Of a stretch of 58,355 bases of DNA, positions 34,543 to 45,500 are shown one piece after another. A program made the position numbers and the translations under genes. Every line of letters begins with the position of its first letter. Positions within the stretch are counted from its first letter, which is position 1. The notes under the pieces were generated by a model, which saw only the letters and a program-made list of their open reading frames with translations, was not told the origin of the DNA and did no database searches. The stretch is from a bacterium (GTDB lineage: Bacteria; AUK180): the NCBI GenBank assembly GCA_023133295.1, contig JAGLWT010000066.1, positions 1-58,355 on the forward strand, written 5' to 3'.

Positions 34543-35805
34543 ATGAATAATGTGGAAATTAAAAACGCCAAAGTACTCATTGGCGGCAAGTTCGAGAAAA
34601 CAGCCGTATATATAAGCGATGGAAGGATCACCTTCAGCAAGCCCAAAGGTAAATCGGATATTATTGATGCCACGGGCGCCCTCGTTCTGCCCTCGCTTTT
34701 CGATATACATACGCATCTGCGCTGTCCGGGCCAGGAGTATAAGGAAGATCTTGATTCTGTTACAAAGGCGGCAGTACATGGCGGGTATACAGATATCTCA
34801 TCCATGCCCAATACCTCTCCGCCCGCGGACAATGAAGCTCTGATCAATTATATCAAATTGGAAGGGGCGGTATTTAAGAGATGCCGCATTCATCCCTTCG
34901 GAACGCTTACTTTGGGTTCAAAAGGCGAGCGTTTGTCCAGGATGGGACTGATGAAGAAAGCCGGCGCCGTCGGCGTGACCGATGACGGTAAATGTATCAG
35001 CAACGGAACGATAATGATGAGGGCAATGGAATACGCTGATACTCACGGGCTTTTCATTATGGACCATGCGGAAGATCATGATATCTCCGCGAACGGCGTA
35101 TTGAACGAGGGTGTTGTCTCTGAAAAACTCGGACTTCCGGGCATACCCGAGATCGCGGAAACGATCGTTATAAAAAGGGATATTGAGATATCACGCTATC
35201 TGAACATCCCGATGCATATAACGCATGTGTCAACCAAACGGGGTGCCGAACTCATTCTTGCGGCAAAAAAGGACGGGATCAAGATCACCTTTGATGTCAC
35301 ACCTCACCATCTAGCGTTTACAGATGAGGATTGCCTGTCATTTGACACTAACTTCAAGGTGAATCCGCCTTTGAGGCTGGACTCCGACAGAACATTCCTT
35401 ATTGACCTGATAAAAAAGGAGTTGATCGACGCGATCGGTACCGACCACGCTCCTCACGCTGATTTTGAGAAGGAATATCCCTTTGACCGTGCTCCCTTCG
35501 GCATTTCCAGCCTCGATACGGCCTTCTGCCTGCTTTATGCCACATTGACGGTTGAAAATAAGATCCCGCTTGAGAAATGGATAGGGCTGATATCCTCAGC
35601 TCCGCGAAAACTTCTGGGGCTGCGCCCGTCAGAATTAGAAGAGGGCCAGCGAGCCAATTTTTTTATTTTTCATCCGAAGAATGAATGGAAAGTAGACAGG
35701 AAAACCATATATTCCAAAGGCAAGAACACTCCATTGCAGGGAAAGAAGATCAAAGGAGAAGTGCTTTATACATTTAACAATGGGAAAATGGTATACCCCT
35801 TCTAG
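34543..35805 (+). CDS. pyrC: Dihydroorotase
   Basis: A 420-residue amidohydrolase of the multi-domain-type DHOase class. Zinc ligands are visible in [31 protein letters not shown] and IGTDHAPH. It closes carbamoyl aspartate to dihydroorotate. ATG 34543 follows the pyrB stop by one base and fits the conserved N-terminus; the open frame extends upstream into pyrB. Confidence 0.96.
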   Translation: MNNVEIKNAKVLIGGKFEKTAVYISDGRITFSKPKGKSDIIDATGALVLPSLFDIHTHLRCPGQEYKEDLDSVTKAAVHGGYTDISSMPNTSPPADNEALINYIKLEGAVFKRCRIHPFGTLTLGSKGERLSRMGLMKKAGAVGVTDDGKCISNGTIMMRAMEYADTHGLFIMDHAEDHDISANGVLNEGVVSEKLGLPGIPEIAETIVIKRDIEISRYLNIPMHITHVSTKRGAELILAAKKDGIKITFDVTPHHLAFTDEDCLSFDTNFKVNPPLRLDSDRTFLIDLIKKELIDAIGTDHAPHADFEKEYPFDRAPFGISSLDTAFCLLYATLTVENKIPLEKWIGLISSAPRKLLGLRPSELEEGQRANFFIFHPKNEWKVDRKTIYSKGKNTPLQGKKIKGEVLYTFNNGKMVYPF

Positions 35806-35813
35806 GTGAAATT

Positions 35814-36002
35814 ATGGAATGTGACCTGGAAAGAAATCTGAAGGACTGTAATTGTACATATTCCTGTTCGAAAAAGGGTAAATGCTGCGAATGTATCCGC
35901 TATCACAGGGAAAGAGGCGAGCTGCCGGGTTGCTATTTTCCGGATGAGGTCGAGCGCACCTGGGACAGGTCCATCGCGAGATTTGTATCGCTGCACAAAT
36001 AG
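35814..36002 (+). CDS. Small Cys-rich protein, DUF6485-like
   Basis: A 62-residue protein with six cysteines in CxCxxxCxxxxxCCxC spacing ([16 protein letters not shown]), then [14 protein letters not shown] and a charged tail. It matches my recollection of the DUF6485 family, whose function is unknown; the pattern suggests metal binding. It lies 8 nt after pyrC and before pyrK, so it is co-expressed with pyrimidine genes. A short SD-like GGTGAAA precedes ATG 35814. Confidence 0.7.
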   Translation: MECDLERNLKDCNCTYSCSKKGKCCECIRYHRERGELPGCYFPDEVERTWDRSIARFVSLHK

Positions 36003-36051
36003 TAATGAGAGAATATCAGGCGTACACTATGATGGCCGATAGAGTGATAAG

Positions 36052-36813
36052 ATGACGGAGATGAAAGAATTTGAAGCCCGCATCATAGAAAAAAAGGTGG
36101 TAGCAAAGGGGACCTTTCTTATGAAATTCGATCCCGAGTGCTCATTTCTTCCGAAGCCGGGCCAATTCATTATGATATCCCCGCGTGAAACAGGCCATTT
36201 TTTGAAAAGGCCTATTTCCATTCATTATTTCTATAAAGATTCAGGATATTTCAAGATACTTTTCAGGGTAATGGGTTCGGGTACCGCGGAGCTGTCAGAC
36301 CTTAGATTCGGCGATACTGTTTCTGTCATCGGCCCTTTGGGCAATGGATTCGATCTGCCCGATAAAGGCGGATCGGCGGCCATCATTGCGGGGGGCATCG
36401 GATATGCCCCTTTTGCCTATCTCATTTCCGAATTGAACCTACTTGGAATTCGGCCGCATGTATTCTACGGTGAAAAGAGCAAGGATCAACTTGTAGAGTA
36501 TTGGAGACATAGCGGCGCTGATTTTACGGTATCCACGGACGACGGCAGTTACGGCCGTCAGGGGAGCATTACACGGCACTTTTCGGGCACATATGACAGT
36601 ATATATATCTGCGGGCCCTTAGGCATGGTATTTGACTTCAAAAGGCGTTTCGCTTTGTTTTCATCCATTACACAGGCCTCAATGGAAGCGCATATGGCAT
36701 GCGGCGTAGGCAGCTGCAAGGGGTGTAATATAGAAACGGCCGCCGGTGTTCGATATGTATGCTCAGATGGTCCGGTTTTCGCGCTTGATGAACTGATCGA
36801 TCAGAATTCGTAA
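36052..36813 (+). CDS. pyrK: Dihydroorotate dehydrogenase electron-transfer subunit PyrK
   Basis: A 253-residue flavoprotein. The N-terminal FAD-binding barrel has KRPISIHYF; the NAD domain has IIAGGIGYAPFAYLI; the C-terminal [2Fe-2S] site is CGVGSCKGCN with a fourth Cys in YVCSDGPVF. It passes electrons from the class 1B dehydrogenase PyrD to NAD. PyrD is normally adjacent but is absent here: pyrK is the last gene before a convergent operon. Its stop overlaps the barrel-protein gene by 13 nt. Confidence 0.92.
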   Translation: MTEMKEFEARIIEKKVVAKGTFLMKFDPECSFLPKPGQFIMISPRETGHFLKRPISIHYFYKDSGYFKILFRVMGSGTAELSDLRFGDTVSVIGPLGNGFDLPDKGGSAAIIAGGIGYAPFAYLISELNLLGIRPHVFYGEKSKDQLVEYWRHSGADFTVSTDDGSYGRQGSITRHFSGTYDSIYICGPLGMVFDFKRRFALFSSITQASMEAHMACGVGSCKGCNIETAAGVRYVCSDGPVFALDELIDQNS

Positions 36814-37886
36814 AAGAAATTCAGATTAAAGCCGTATTTCTTAATATTGTAATAGTAAAAGCCGTCATAATCATTATTTGAACTCTTGTTCTCATATTTG
36901 AATTCGCCCACAAGATTGACATGCTTGAAGGGGAAGTTCCTGAAGATCAATGCGAGGGAGCCGGTGAAATTGAAATCCCTTTCAAATTCGTTCTTCTGAG
37001 TGCCTTCCTTATTGTACGCTCTTCTTTGTGTGTATTCTTTGGATTCGAATACCAGCGACAACTTCCCGATCAGATTTCGGGAGAAGTAACGCATGAACTC
37101 TCCTGAAAGAATGTGAAGAAAATAATTATAGAAGTCAGCTGTTAATTGCTTTGTCTCTTCGGAATCAGGGGTATCCAGATAGAAGTATTTGATGTCAAGC
37201 TGTGATACACTGGTAGAGGAATAATTGTAAAGGATCTGATATTTGAGAGTAAAGGTCAAATTCCTTGTAAGGTATCGGGAAAAGGATAATAAAATCGTAG
37301 AAGTGAAGTCAGAACGCTTTTTCTCGTCCTCGATCTCCCAATTCGGCAGCATTGTGTACATGCTCTGAAATGAGAGAAAGATCGAATCTGAAAGAGAAGC
37401 CCGCCGGATGATCTTCGCGAAAAGGCCGACGCGGTAATAGTCAATGATATCCGTATGCAGATAGTCCGCGCCCTGCTGTATCAGCTGCAATTTGAAATAA
37501 TTCTTCGTATCAAAGAGATGATAAAGACTTTCCCGCAGGGTTATCCTGTTAGCGGAAAGAAGGGGATCGAAATTGTCCTGATTGCGAAAGGAGAATTCAA
37601 ATTTCAGAAAGTTCTTCCTGTTCAGGTCAATATCTTTGGAAACCTCAATGACGGATTGATATACTGGAAGTATGTCACCGTCAGAATGCTGGACAAGATG
37701 GAAAAGTGATAGCGAGAGTTTGAAATCTTTCACCTCTCCTTCGGTCTGAAATTTCCATCCTCCCTGCATCGTATCAAGTGTTTTCTCATACCCTCCGAGA
37801 AGAATAAATGAATTCTGTGAATAAACTGCACCATGGCAGAATGTCAGCAGAAGTATGAGTAGGATGGTAAATGGTTTATTCAACAA
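36801..37886 (-). CDS. Exported outer-membrane beta-barrel protein
   Basis: A 361-residue protein with a signal peptide (KPFTILLILLLTFCHGAVYSQ, residues 4-24). Alternating hydrophobic/polar strands rich in Tyr and Phe follow, ending in the aromatic C-terminus NLNFFYEF typical of outer-membrane barrels. The family is not recognised. It is the last gene of the minus-strand operon that includes the two-component system. Its 3' end overlaps pyrK, so the two transcripts are antisense at their ends. Confidence 0.7.
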   Translation of the reverse strand: MLNKPFTILLILLLTFCHGAVYSQNSFILLGGYEKTLDTMQGGWKFQTEGEVKDFKLSLSLFHLVQHSDGDILPVYQSVIEVSKDIDLNRKNFLKFEFSFRNQDNFDPLLSANRITLRESLYHLFDTKNYFKLQLIQQGADYLHTDIIDYYRVGLFAKIIRRASLSDSIFLSFQSMYTMLPNWEIEDEKKRSDFTSTILLSFSRYLTRNLTFTLKYQILYNYSSTSVSQLDIKYFYLDTPDSEETKQLTADFYNYFLHILSGEFMRYFSRNLIGKLSLVFESKEYTQRRAYNKEGTQKNEFERDFNFTGSLALIFRNFPFKHVNLVGEFKYENKSSNNDYDGFYYYNIKKYGFNLNFFYEF

Positions 37887-38562
37887 TTACCTCTTTCTCA
37901 ATATTTTCTTCATCTTCATTCTTTTTCTCCTGATTTTGTTCTTTCTTAAGCAGAAGCTCTTCTGTTTCCTGGTCAAATAAGAGATCCAATTTCATCTCCT
38001 CAAAAAGTTTATTGGAAAGATTGGTGAATTGTACATTGAAGAGTCCGTAAAATGGGCTGTAAAGACTTAATTGTATATTGTCGGTCAGAAATAAGGTGAC
38101 ACCGATGATCCTGTCATCAAGATAAATAGGTATTCCGGAATATTCCGCAAGCAATTCCCAGACGCTATTGGACTCCATCCATACCGGTATCTCCAATACT
38201 TCTCCGTTCCCCAGTGTGATAATGTAGTAATTCCCGGTCGGGTCTATGGTGAAATCCTCCATCTTAAAATAGGGCAGAGATGAGATCTGCGCGCCGGTAT
38301 CAAGGTCGATAAGTCTCAGTTGAAAGTTTTCCGCGTCCTCTATGCGTTTGACATAATAGGAACTCCCTTTGATATTGGCGATTATTCCAAGGGTCCTGTC
38401 CGAAAGAATGAATGAATTGATATATTCATTTTCCATGAACTCTATCAATCTCTTATCCTGTCTATCGTCCTGTTCAATGATCTTCCTCGCTTCGGTAGTT
38501 GTGCCGAATATAAGTGAAGATAAAAGCAGCATTGCCATAAAACTAATTATTGTCCGTCTCAT
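37876..38562 (-). CDS. Exported hypothetical protein with acidic tail
   Basis: A 228-residue protein with a signal peptide (TIISFMAMLLLSSLIFGTTTEA). The middle is beta-rich with a propeller-like feel (LRLIDLDTGAQISSLPYF, FTIDPTGNYYIITLGNG), and the C-terminus is Glu/Lys-rich (about residues 200-228). No known family. It overlaps its upstream neighbour by 20 nt and the barrel gene by 11 nt, so the three exported proteins are probably made together. Confidence 0.65.
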   Translation of the reverse strand: MRRTIISFMAMLLLSSLIFGTTTEARKIIEQDDRQDKRLIEFMENEYINSFILSDRTLGIIANIKGSSYYVKRIEDAENFQLRLIDLDTGAQISSLPYFKMEDFTIDPTGNYYIITLGNGEVLEIPVWMESNSVWELLAEYSGIPIYLDDRIIGVTLFLTDNIQLSLYSPFYGLFNVQFTNLSNKLFEEMKLDLLFDQETEELLLKKEQNQEKKNEDEENIEKEVIVE

Positions 38563-39301
38563 CCCTTTCTCCTTCCTTGAACTCCCTTAGTTGCTTATCA
38601 TAAAATTCCAGCATTCCGCGCTTCCCGTTGACATCCGCTGACAAATAATTGATCGTCCGCTTCACAAAATCAATATAGTCCCTCAAGGTGTCCTCTCCCT
38701 GAGGTGAGATCAGATTGGACTCTTCCAGAAAAAGTATCTGCTCATTGAGTTTCCCTATCATCGCGATGTTCCTGGAAACATCCTTTTGATAAGAAGAGAT
38801 CCTTTCCCTGATGAGTTTAAGTTTCATTTCCTTCACATCCTCAGGTTCCTCGGCGTTTAGAATTATATCAATTTTTTGCTGAAAATAAAAATCGAAGAGT
38901 TTTTTAGTTTCATAATACTCCTCTCCCAATACGAGGAGTTTTTCCGGTTCTCTCTTTACAGTGGTCTCTATGATGTTTTCTTCCAATTGCCGTAGAGTAA
39001 CTATTAATATCGGTTTAAGTTTCTCCAATAATTCCCTTTTTGACTTCTTTTCACGAAAGAGCAGGGTCTGTATTTTATTGAGCTTATTAAGATAACTTTG
39101 CTGTCTGGCTCTGGAAATAAAATCGTTCCTTTCGGAGTATTTCGACAGCTTTTTTTTGTATGAAAGTTCCTTTTTTTCATGCCGTGAGATATTTTTTTCG
39201 ATCTGCCTTATCCTTCCCACTATTTCATTGTAATTGTCTTGAGAAAAGACATTTACAGTGAAAACAGCAAGAATAAGGATCAGGCAAAACGCTTTCTTCA
39301 T
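38543..39301 (-). CDS. Exported coiled-coil protein
   Basis: A 252-residue protein with signal peptide (AFCLILILAVFTVNVFSQ). The rest is nearly all charged helix with heptad-like spacing, consistent with a periplasmic coiled coil. No family recognised. It begins with an ATGA overlap at the stop of the NtrC-type regulator. Confidence 0.65.
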   Translation of the reverse strand: MKKAFCLILILAVFTVNVFSQDNYNEIVGRIRQIEKNISRHEKKELSYKKKLSKYSERNDFISRARQQSYLNKLNKIQTLLFREKKSKRELLEKLKPILIVTLRQLEENIIETTVKREPEKLLVLGEEYYETKKLFDFYFQQKIDIILNAEEPEDVKEMKLKLIRERISSYQKDVSRNIAMIGKLNEQILFLEESNLISPQGEDTLRDYIDFVKRTINYLSADVNGKRGMLEFYDKQLREFKEGERDETDNN

Positions 39302-40689
39302 TTTCCTTTCAGGCCATATTTATCAATTTTATTGTACAGAGTGCTCAGCTTAACGCCCAGTTTTTTTGCGGTATGCTGCTTATCGTAATTTTCTTTTTCA
39401 AGATAATACTCGATTATCTTCCGCTCATATTGTTCCAGGACCTCCTTCAATGTTCCTTCAAGATCAAGATTCTTCATTGTAGGAATATCTCTTTTCTCTA
39501 TCACTTCGACGGGAATATCCCTGATCTCAAGAGAATTTCCAGAACAGAGTATTACCATTCGTTCGATGATGTGTTCTAATTCCCTGACATTGCCGGGCCA
39601 GGCGTATTTCTTCAATTCAGCCATGACCTCAGGAGATATCGTGAGTTTATCTCCCGGATGTTGGCCTTCTCTCGCGAATTTATCGATGAAGAACTCGGTC
39701 AGGAGTTCGATGTCATCTGTCCTTTGTCTGAGCGGGGGAATATGTACAGGTACCACATTGATCCTGTAAAAGAGGTCTTCTCTGAAACTATTGTCAAGTA
39801 TCTTCTCCTGAAGGTTCTTATTGGTCGCGGCAATAACCCTGACATCGACGGAGATTGGTACATTCCCGCCAACTCTTTCAAAAGTGAATTCCTGAAGGAC
39901 CTGAAGGAGTTTAACCTGTGTATTGGCCGGCAGATCTCCGATCTCGTCCAGAAAGATCGTGCCGCCGTCCGCGATCTCAAATCTTCCCAAACGCTTATTC
40001 ATCGCGCCCGTAAACGCTCCTTTTTCATGTCCGAAGAGTTCCGATTCCAATATCCCTTCCGAAAAAACCGCGCAATTCACACGGACAAAGGGTTTATTGC
40101 ATCGATCGGAATTAAAATGAATGGCTCTGGCCACTAGTTCTTTTCCAACTCCTGATTCGCCGGTGATAAGCACAGCGGCGGTAGAGCGGCTTACCTTCTT
40201 TACAAGTTCCATCACCTCTACTAATTCTTTGGACCCTCCTTTGATCTCAGAAAAATTATAATCCTCGCTTTCATTATCCGCCATTATATTTATGGTCTCC
40301 CTAAGACGTTCATTATCCTGTGTGAGGGCAACCTTCTCAAGCGCCTTCTCTACCTTGATCTCGAATTCATCGATATTCAAAGGCTTGATGATGAAGTCGA
40401 AAGCCCCGTCTTTCATGGCCTTTACGGCGGTCTCAACATCCCCGTATGCAGTAATGATTATGATCTCAGACTCCATATCATTGGCATTCCTCTGCTTCAG
40501 AAGTTCAATACCATCCCCATCGGGAAGCTTAAGGTCAGTAATGATAAGGTCATATTTATCCTTTTCCAGATGCCCGACGGCTCCCTTCAAGGTCTCCGCT
40601 TCATGAAAGAGATACTTCTTGTCTGCAAAAAGCCTCTTTATCATCCTGCGGATCGGTTGATTGTCGTCAACGAGAAGGATCTTTTCCAT
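39298..40689 (-). CDS. NtrC-family sigma-54-dependent response regulator
   Basis: A 463-residue activator. The receiver domain (1-115) has D8-D9 in LLVDDN, phospho-acceptor D52 ([11 protein letters not shown]) and K at LIIKPL. The AAA+ domain shows Walker A GESGVGKE and GAFTGA, the loop that contacts sigma-54. A Fis-type helix-turn-helix closes the protein ([19 protein letters not shown]). GGAG precedes ATG 40689. It is encoded right after the histidine kinase, its likely partner. This implies sigma-54 promoters in the genome; I found none certain in the window. Confidence 0.95.
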   Translation of the reverse strand: MEKILLVDDNQPIRRMIKRLFADKKYLFHEAETLKGAVGHLEKDKYDLIITDLKLPDGDGIELLKQRNANDMESEIIIITAYGDVETAVKAMKDGAFDFIIKPLNIDEFEIKVEKALEKVALTQDNERLRETINIMADNESEDYNFSEIKGGSKELVEVMELVKKVSRSTAAVLITGESGVGKELVARAIHFNSDRCNKPFVRVNCAVFSEGILESELFGHEKGAFTGAMNKRLGRFEIADGGTIFLDEIGDLPANTQVKLLQVLQEFTFERVGGNVPISVDVRVIAATNKNLQEKILDNSFREDLFYRINVVPVHIPPLRQRTDDIELLTEFFIDKFAREGQHPGDKLTISPEVMAELKKYAWPGNVRELEHIIERMVILCSGNSLEIRDIPVEVIEKRDIPTMKNLDLEGTLKEVLEQYERKIIEYYLEKENYDKQHTAKKLGVKLSTLYNKIDKYGLKGK

Positions 40690-40692
40690 ATA

Positions 40693-42099
40693 TTATCTCC
40701 TAAAGGGTAATGAGACAGTAACTTCCGTGCCTTTGCCTTCAGCCGAAGCTATCTTGATATTTCCCTTATGTTTCTCTATTATTTCTTTAACTATGGTGAG
40801 CCCCAACCCTGTTCCCGTGGACCTCGAGGTTACGAAGGGTTCGAATATCTGCGTCAGGTCATCCTTGGGGATGCCTTCACCGGAATCCTTGAAAGATACT
40901 CTGACCCGCCCGTCTTTCAGAGTTGAACTGATACGGATCTTCCCTCCGATGGGGACCGCGTCAATGCTGTTTTTAATGATATTGACAAAAGCCCGCTTCA
41001 GGTGGTCTTGGTCCGCTGCCAGAACACAAGTAGAGATATCCTGTGAAAGGACGATCTCCTTCTGCTGCATGAACGGCATTGTTTCCCCGACAGCTCTTGA
41101 TATAATATCTGAGAGCTCTCCGGTCTTGAGCTCTATTTTGATCGATTTTGCGTAATTCATGAAATCATTTACAAGGTTCTCCAATGCATTCACCTCGCGC
41201 AGATTATCCTCAAGCATCTCCATGGTATCATCATCATTATCCACCCGCCGCTTAATGAGCATGAGATTGCCCTTGATCGAGGTGAGGGGATTCCTTATCT
41301 CATGAGCTATGCCGGCGGACATTTGACGCATGTACATATCCCTGTTCTCGATCTTTGTCATCATGGACTGAATATTTTCCGCCAGATGGCCGACCTCATC
41401 AGCGCGCGTCTTGTAGGGGACATGTATGTCCATTTCTCCCATTCCTATACGGTCAACGACCTTTGAGAGTCGAATAACGGGATTGGAGATCGTAGAGGCG
41501 AGCCAATAAACAACAAAGATCAGAATTATGATCATTGCTAAAAAGAAAGAAATGAGCTTCCTTTGAAAATTCATGATGCTCGTAAAATATTTTACCGATG
41601 CATAGAGCACAAGCACTCCCCGTAAGTCTCCGTTTTTCCCGATAATTGGAATATATACATTTTCGCTGTATATGTTCTGCATATTCTTATAGAGAGACGA
41701 CTTTTTGATCTGTCCGTTCTTCAATGCCAGGAATTGCTTGTCGTTTATATCCATCATAAGGAATTCTTCGCCGTTTCTGAACATGTCGGAAAGGTCAAGT
41801 ATGACTCTTTTATCGCTGTTCAGAAGAAGAATATTATCAATATCGAAGTTATCCCTGTATCCCGATAAGCGCTCTCTCAGGTTCTTATAGGTCTCGGTCT
41901 CAGGGTAATTCGGGAAGACCTGCATCTCTCCGGGGGAGATGTCCCTTATTGCTGATTCCCCTACATGCGTGATGAATTTTATTAATTGCTTTTCTAATGT
42001 ATCCTTTATGAAAATATTTATAAAATACCATTGAGTCAGTATCATGAAGATCGACGGCAGGAGAAATATAAGGAGAATTCTAATTTTTATGCTTTTCAT
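40693..42099 (-). CDS. Membrane sensor histidine kinase
   Basis: A 468-residue kinase. TM helix 1 (about 7-31), a periplasmic sensor of about 150 residues, TM helix 2 (about 182-204), HAMP (205-257), HisKA with phospho-acceptor H266 in AGIAHEIRNPLTS, and an ATPase domain with NIIKNSIDA, DSGEGI and GTGLGLTIV. I chose ATG 42099 rather than the in-frame TTG at 42117. It overlaps the VanZ gene by 20 nt. It likely phosphorylates the adjacent NtrC-type regulator. The sensor domain matches no family I know. Confidence 0.92.
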   Translation of the reverse strand: MKSIKIRILLIFLLPSIFMILTQWYFINIFIKDTLEKQLIKFITHVGESAIRDISPGEMQVFPNYPETETYKNLRERLSGYRDNFDIDNILLLNSDKRVILDLSDMFRNGEEFLMMDINDKQFLALKNGQIKKSSLYKNMQNIYSENVYIPIIGKNGDLRGVLVLYASVKYFTSIMNFQRKLISFFLAMIIILIFVVYWLASTISNPVIRLSKVVDRIGMGEMDIHVPYKTRADEVGHLAENIQSMMTKIENRDMYMRQMSAGIAHEIRNPLTSIKGNLMLIKRRVDNDDDTMEMLEDNLREVNALENLVNDFMNYAKSIKIELKTGELSDIISRAVGETMPFMQQKEIVLSQDISTCVLAADQDHLKRAFVNIIKNSIDAVPIGGKIRISSTLKDGRVRVSFKDSGEGIPKDDLTQIFEPFVTSRSTGTGLGLTIVKEIIEKHKGNIKIASAEGKGTEVTVSLPFRR

Positions 42100-42508
42100 C
42101 CAGTAAGTAGTATACAAAAATTATGCCCAATGTGTCAAACATCAGGTCCAATAAGGAAAAACTGCGCCCCATTACCGGAATTTGCTGCAGTTCATCCGCG
42201 ATAGCAAAGAGCCAAAGGGCCACCGCCTGTTTGTCTCCCCGGAAGAATCCCCGAAAGAAGAAGATCGATAGAATAAAATATATGGTGAAGTGAACCAGCT
42301 TATCAGCATTCTCCGGTATTTCGGCGGATTCGTCCATCGGGATCAGGAAAGAAGCGAACCCCAATGGGGAAAGAGCTCTCTCAAATGCCGTGACGGCGTA
42401 CATCATTCGGATCACGCCCTTGCTTCCGACGGTATCTCCCGGCAGGCCGTTCAATGTAAAGATCATCAGCATGATGATGAGAGCAAAAATCCTGTATGAT
42501 CTCATCAT
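42080..42508 (-). CDS. VanZ-like membrane protein
   Basis: A 142-residue protein with about four hydrophobic helices and the VanZ pattern: DKLVHFTIYFILSIFFF (conserved KxxHF), then FAIADELQQIPVMGRSFSLLDLMFDTLGIIF (DExxQ, GR, D, D-xxG). VanZ relatives occur in many bacteria; only the enterococcal one has been tied to teicoplanin resistance, so no function is claimed. It overlaps the giant TPR gene by 4 nt and the kinase gene by 20 nt. Confidence 0.85.
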   Translation of the reverse strand: MMRSYRIFALIIMLMIFTLNGLPGDTVGSKGVIRMMYAVTAFERALSPLGFASFLIPMDESAEIPENADKLVHFTIYFILSIFFFRGFFRGDKQAVALWLFAIADELQQIPVMGRSFSLLDLMFDTLGIIFVYYLLDEKHKN

Positions 42509-45500
42509 TTAAGAAGGGAGAGGTAATAGATGGCAGTATCGGAGTCAGGATTTACTGTTATCGCCTTCTGCAAATAGGACGAGCTTGAAATGTAATTACC
42601 CTTTTTATAGTAATAGATCCCCATCGCTTCCAGTAGTTTGGGATTCTGCTCCTTATCTGTTATCTCCTTGATCCAATTTATCATTGCTGAAATATCGACA
42701 TCAAGATTCACTTCTCCCACGGCATTTAAGTACAAGTAGAGAAGTTCGATATTAGGCTTGTCCTTATCTATGCGGTCCTTGATCACTTCATATGCCGCAT
42801 AGGGTTTTTTATCCTTGTGTAAAAGTGCTTTTGCGAATTCAATGATGAGTATATCAGAATCGATATCGACCAGATTGTAGAATGATTCGATGACCGCATC
42901 CCTGTCACGGTTCAATTTGAACAAGAAATAAATAATGGATTTCCAGGCGAATGCCGAATTCACCCTTTCCTCCATCCACAGTTTCTTCATGCTGATGAGC
43001 CCGTATCCGAATAATCCAAGTGCCTTGTAGATCTCCGCGGTAAGTTCAGCTGAGTTGAGATAATCCCACTTCAGAGCTTCTTTGATGTATTTGAGAGCAT
43101 TGAAGAGGTCGTTCAGCTGCAAATAGGAATATCCAAGGAAATAATAAAGATCGTTCTTCTTGGTATCTTCATAGGCCAATGCCTTGTGAAGAATGTCGAT
43201 TGCCATTACATAATTGGAATTCTGTATATAGATGTCGCTGAGCCTCCTGTAAGCGGGAACAAAGGTCTTGTTCATCGTGATGGATTGATAGAAGTAATTC
43301 AGGGCGATCTCCTTATTGCCATCATTGATCTCAATAAAACCTCTGATATACGGGATATATTCGCTTTTCAGCAATTCGCCCTTATAATTCTTAACGAGTG
43401 TTCTCAATCTCTGTGTGTTCTTCATCTCTATTAAGGTGAAACAGAGGATAATGAATACCTCATCACTGTCCGAATTCTTATGCAATTCCTCCAGAAGGGG
43501 AAGCGCCTCATCATATTTTTTCAATTGATAAAGCAGAATTGCTTTTTCTTTCTTGAAATCGTTAGCGGCCATTTCAGGGATCTTGTAATTCTCCGCTATC
43601 TTCAGAGCTGCCGTGAAGCGATTAAGTTTTCTCAAGCTCTCAACCATTGTAAGAACAAGTTTCGCGTCTAAACTGGCCTTCTTGGAGAAATCCTGAAGCG
43701 TTGTTACAATGTCCGAATGTCTCTCGAGATTCTGGAGTATGTTGATCTTCTCCTCAATGAACACCTCTTCAGCCGGTGTAAATTCAAGGGCATTGTTCAC
43801 ATGGATCTCCGCATTATCATAATCTCCCAAATAGCGGTACGCTTTTGCCATTTGAAAGTGTACGGACGGAAGGTTGAACTTAACTGCGATCACACGGCTG
43901 AATTCCTTTATGGCTTCTTTATAGCGTTTCTTTGAATAGTACAATTGAGCCAGCTCCCTGATCGTTTCATGATCTTTGGCATTAAGGGACAGGGCTTTTT
44001 TTAGAAAGATGATCGTGTTTATGGTATCGCTCATCTTATTATACGCCAGGCCGAGGAATTTCAAGACCTCAAAGTCGTTCTCGTCCAGGTTTTCCGCGAT
44101 CTTCAGGAATTCGATCGCCTTGGGTATATCAAAGAGTGAGTAGTAGATCTTTCCGATATAGAGATAGGCCTCGAAATCCTTGGGTTCTTTTTCAAGTATG
44201 GCGTTGAATCTCGCCAATGCCTCATCATAGGATTTCAGCTCGTAATACAATTTCCCTTTGAATCGCTCGACCTCCATTGTGTCGGAGTTGATATTCCGCG
44301 CGATCTCACGCGCTTCATCGAATCTACCCATGGCATAAAGAACGGAGGCGTAAGTGAAAGCATTCCCTCTCGGTTCCTTTTTGAACGCCCGTGTTACCAG
44401 GGGAAGACAACGCGTATAAGCCTCCTGTTTCAAATATATATCTATGAGGTATTTCAAAGCGGTGGGATTATCAGGCTGAAGGTTCTCGATTATTCTGAGG
44501 AATTCAGATTCCGCCTTTTCCTCCTTGCCTGTCTTATGAAGGATTATTCCATATCTTAAGTGATTCTGTACCGTATCCGGAAGGGTAGCGCCGGACAGTA
44601 TGCGTAATTGCTTCACCAGCTTCTGCTTATTGTTCATCGTGAAGTAGATCTCGGCGCCGAGAAGGTGTATTGATGGGTCCGTATATCCTTTGGCGATAGC
44701 GGTTTCCAGCGTTTTTTCGGCTTTCTGGATATTCTTTTTAGAATAGAGGATCTCCGCGAATTTCGCCCATGCGATGTCTTCTCTTTTCTTATTCTTAATG
44801 GCTTTTTCCAGGAAACTCTGAGATCTCTGGAAATCACCAAGATTAAAGAAAATGAGGCCCAGCGTTACCACTACATCATCCTTGTGGGGGAATTTAGGTG
44901 ATTTAATACTGGACAGGAATTCATTTGCCTTCTTGTATTCTTTAAGGTGGAAAAGGCTCATTCCGAGATAATAATTGATAAGATCGGATTTTCTCCTGTC
45001 CTTTTCGTTCATTTCAAGTATTTCAGAATATAATTCCAGTGAATATTTGAGCTGGATCACCTTCTCGTAGTACATGAGATCTTCCGTTGCCTCAAAGAGC
45101 TGTTCGTAAATCTCAATGGCGTCGGCCGGCCGTTTCCTCTTTTCATTGATCTCGCCGATATAGGAGAGTATCTTACTTGAAAGTCCCTTGTTCTCAAGGA
45201 GGAAGTTCAAGGCATATTCCTCACGCCCTTCTTGAATGAGCAGCTTGCCTTTTTCCAGGATCAGATCCGCGTCCTTGGGATTCAGGCTGAGCATTTTATT
45301 CAGTATTTTCAATGATCCCACATAATCCTGCTTGAAGTCCCGGAGAATATAGAATATCTCTTTGTAAATATAGATCTGAGTGGGATCGAATTTTACCAAT
45401 TCTTTCCCGACGGTGAGCTTCCCTTCAAGATCATGCAGATTTGCGAAAAGCTCAAAAAGCTGCGTCTTAAGAGAGAATAGGTCATCTCTGGCAGCGTGAA

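Noticed and set aside
36780..36830. Bidirectional terminator between pyrK and the barrel gene
   Set aside because: The two genes overlap at their 3' ends and no stem-loop with a T-run was found.
44634..44840. Open frames opposite the giant TPR gene (several of 60-200 codons, e.g. 48754-49353)
   Set aside because: They are shadows created by the codon pattern of a long AT-moderate gene; none has a ribosome site with a recognisable product.
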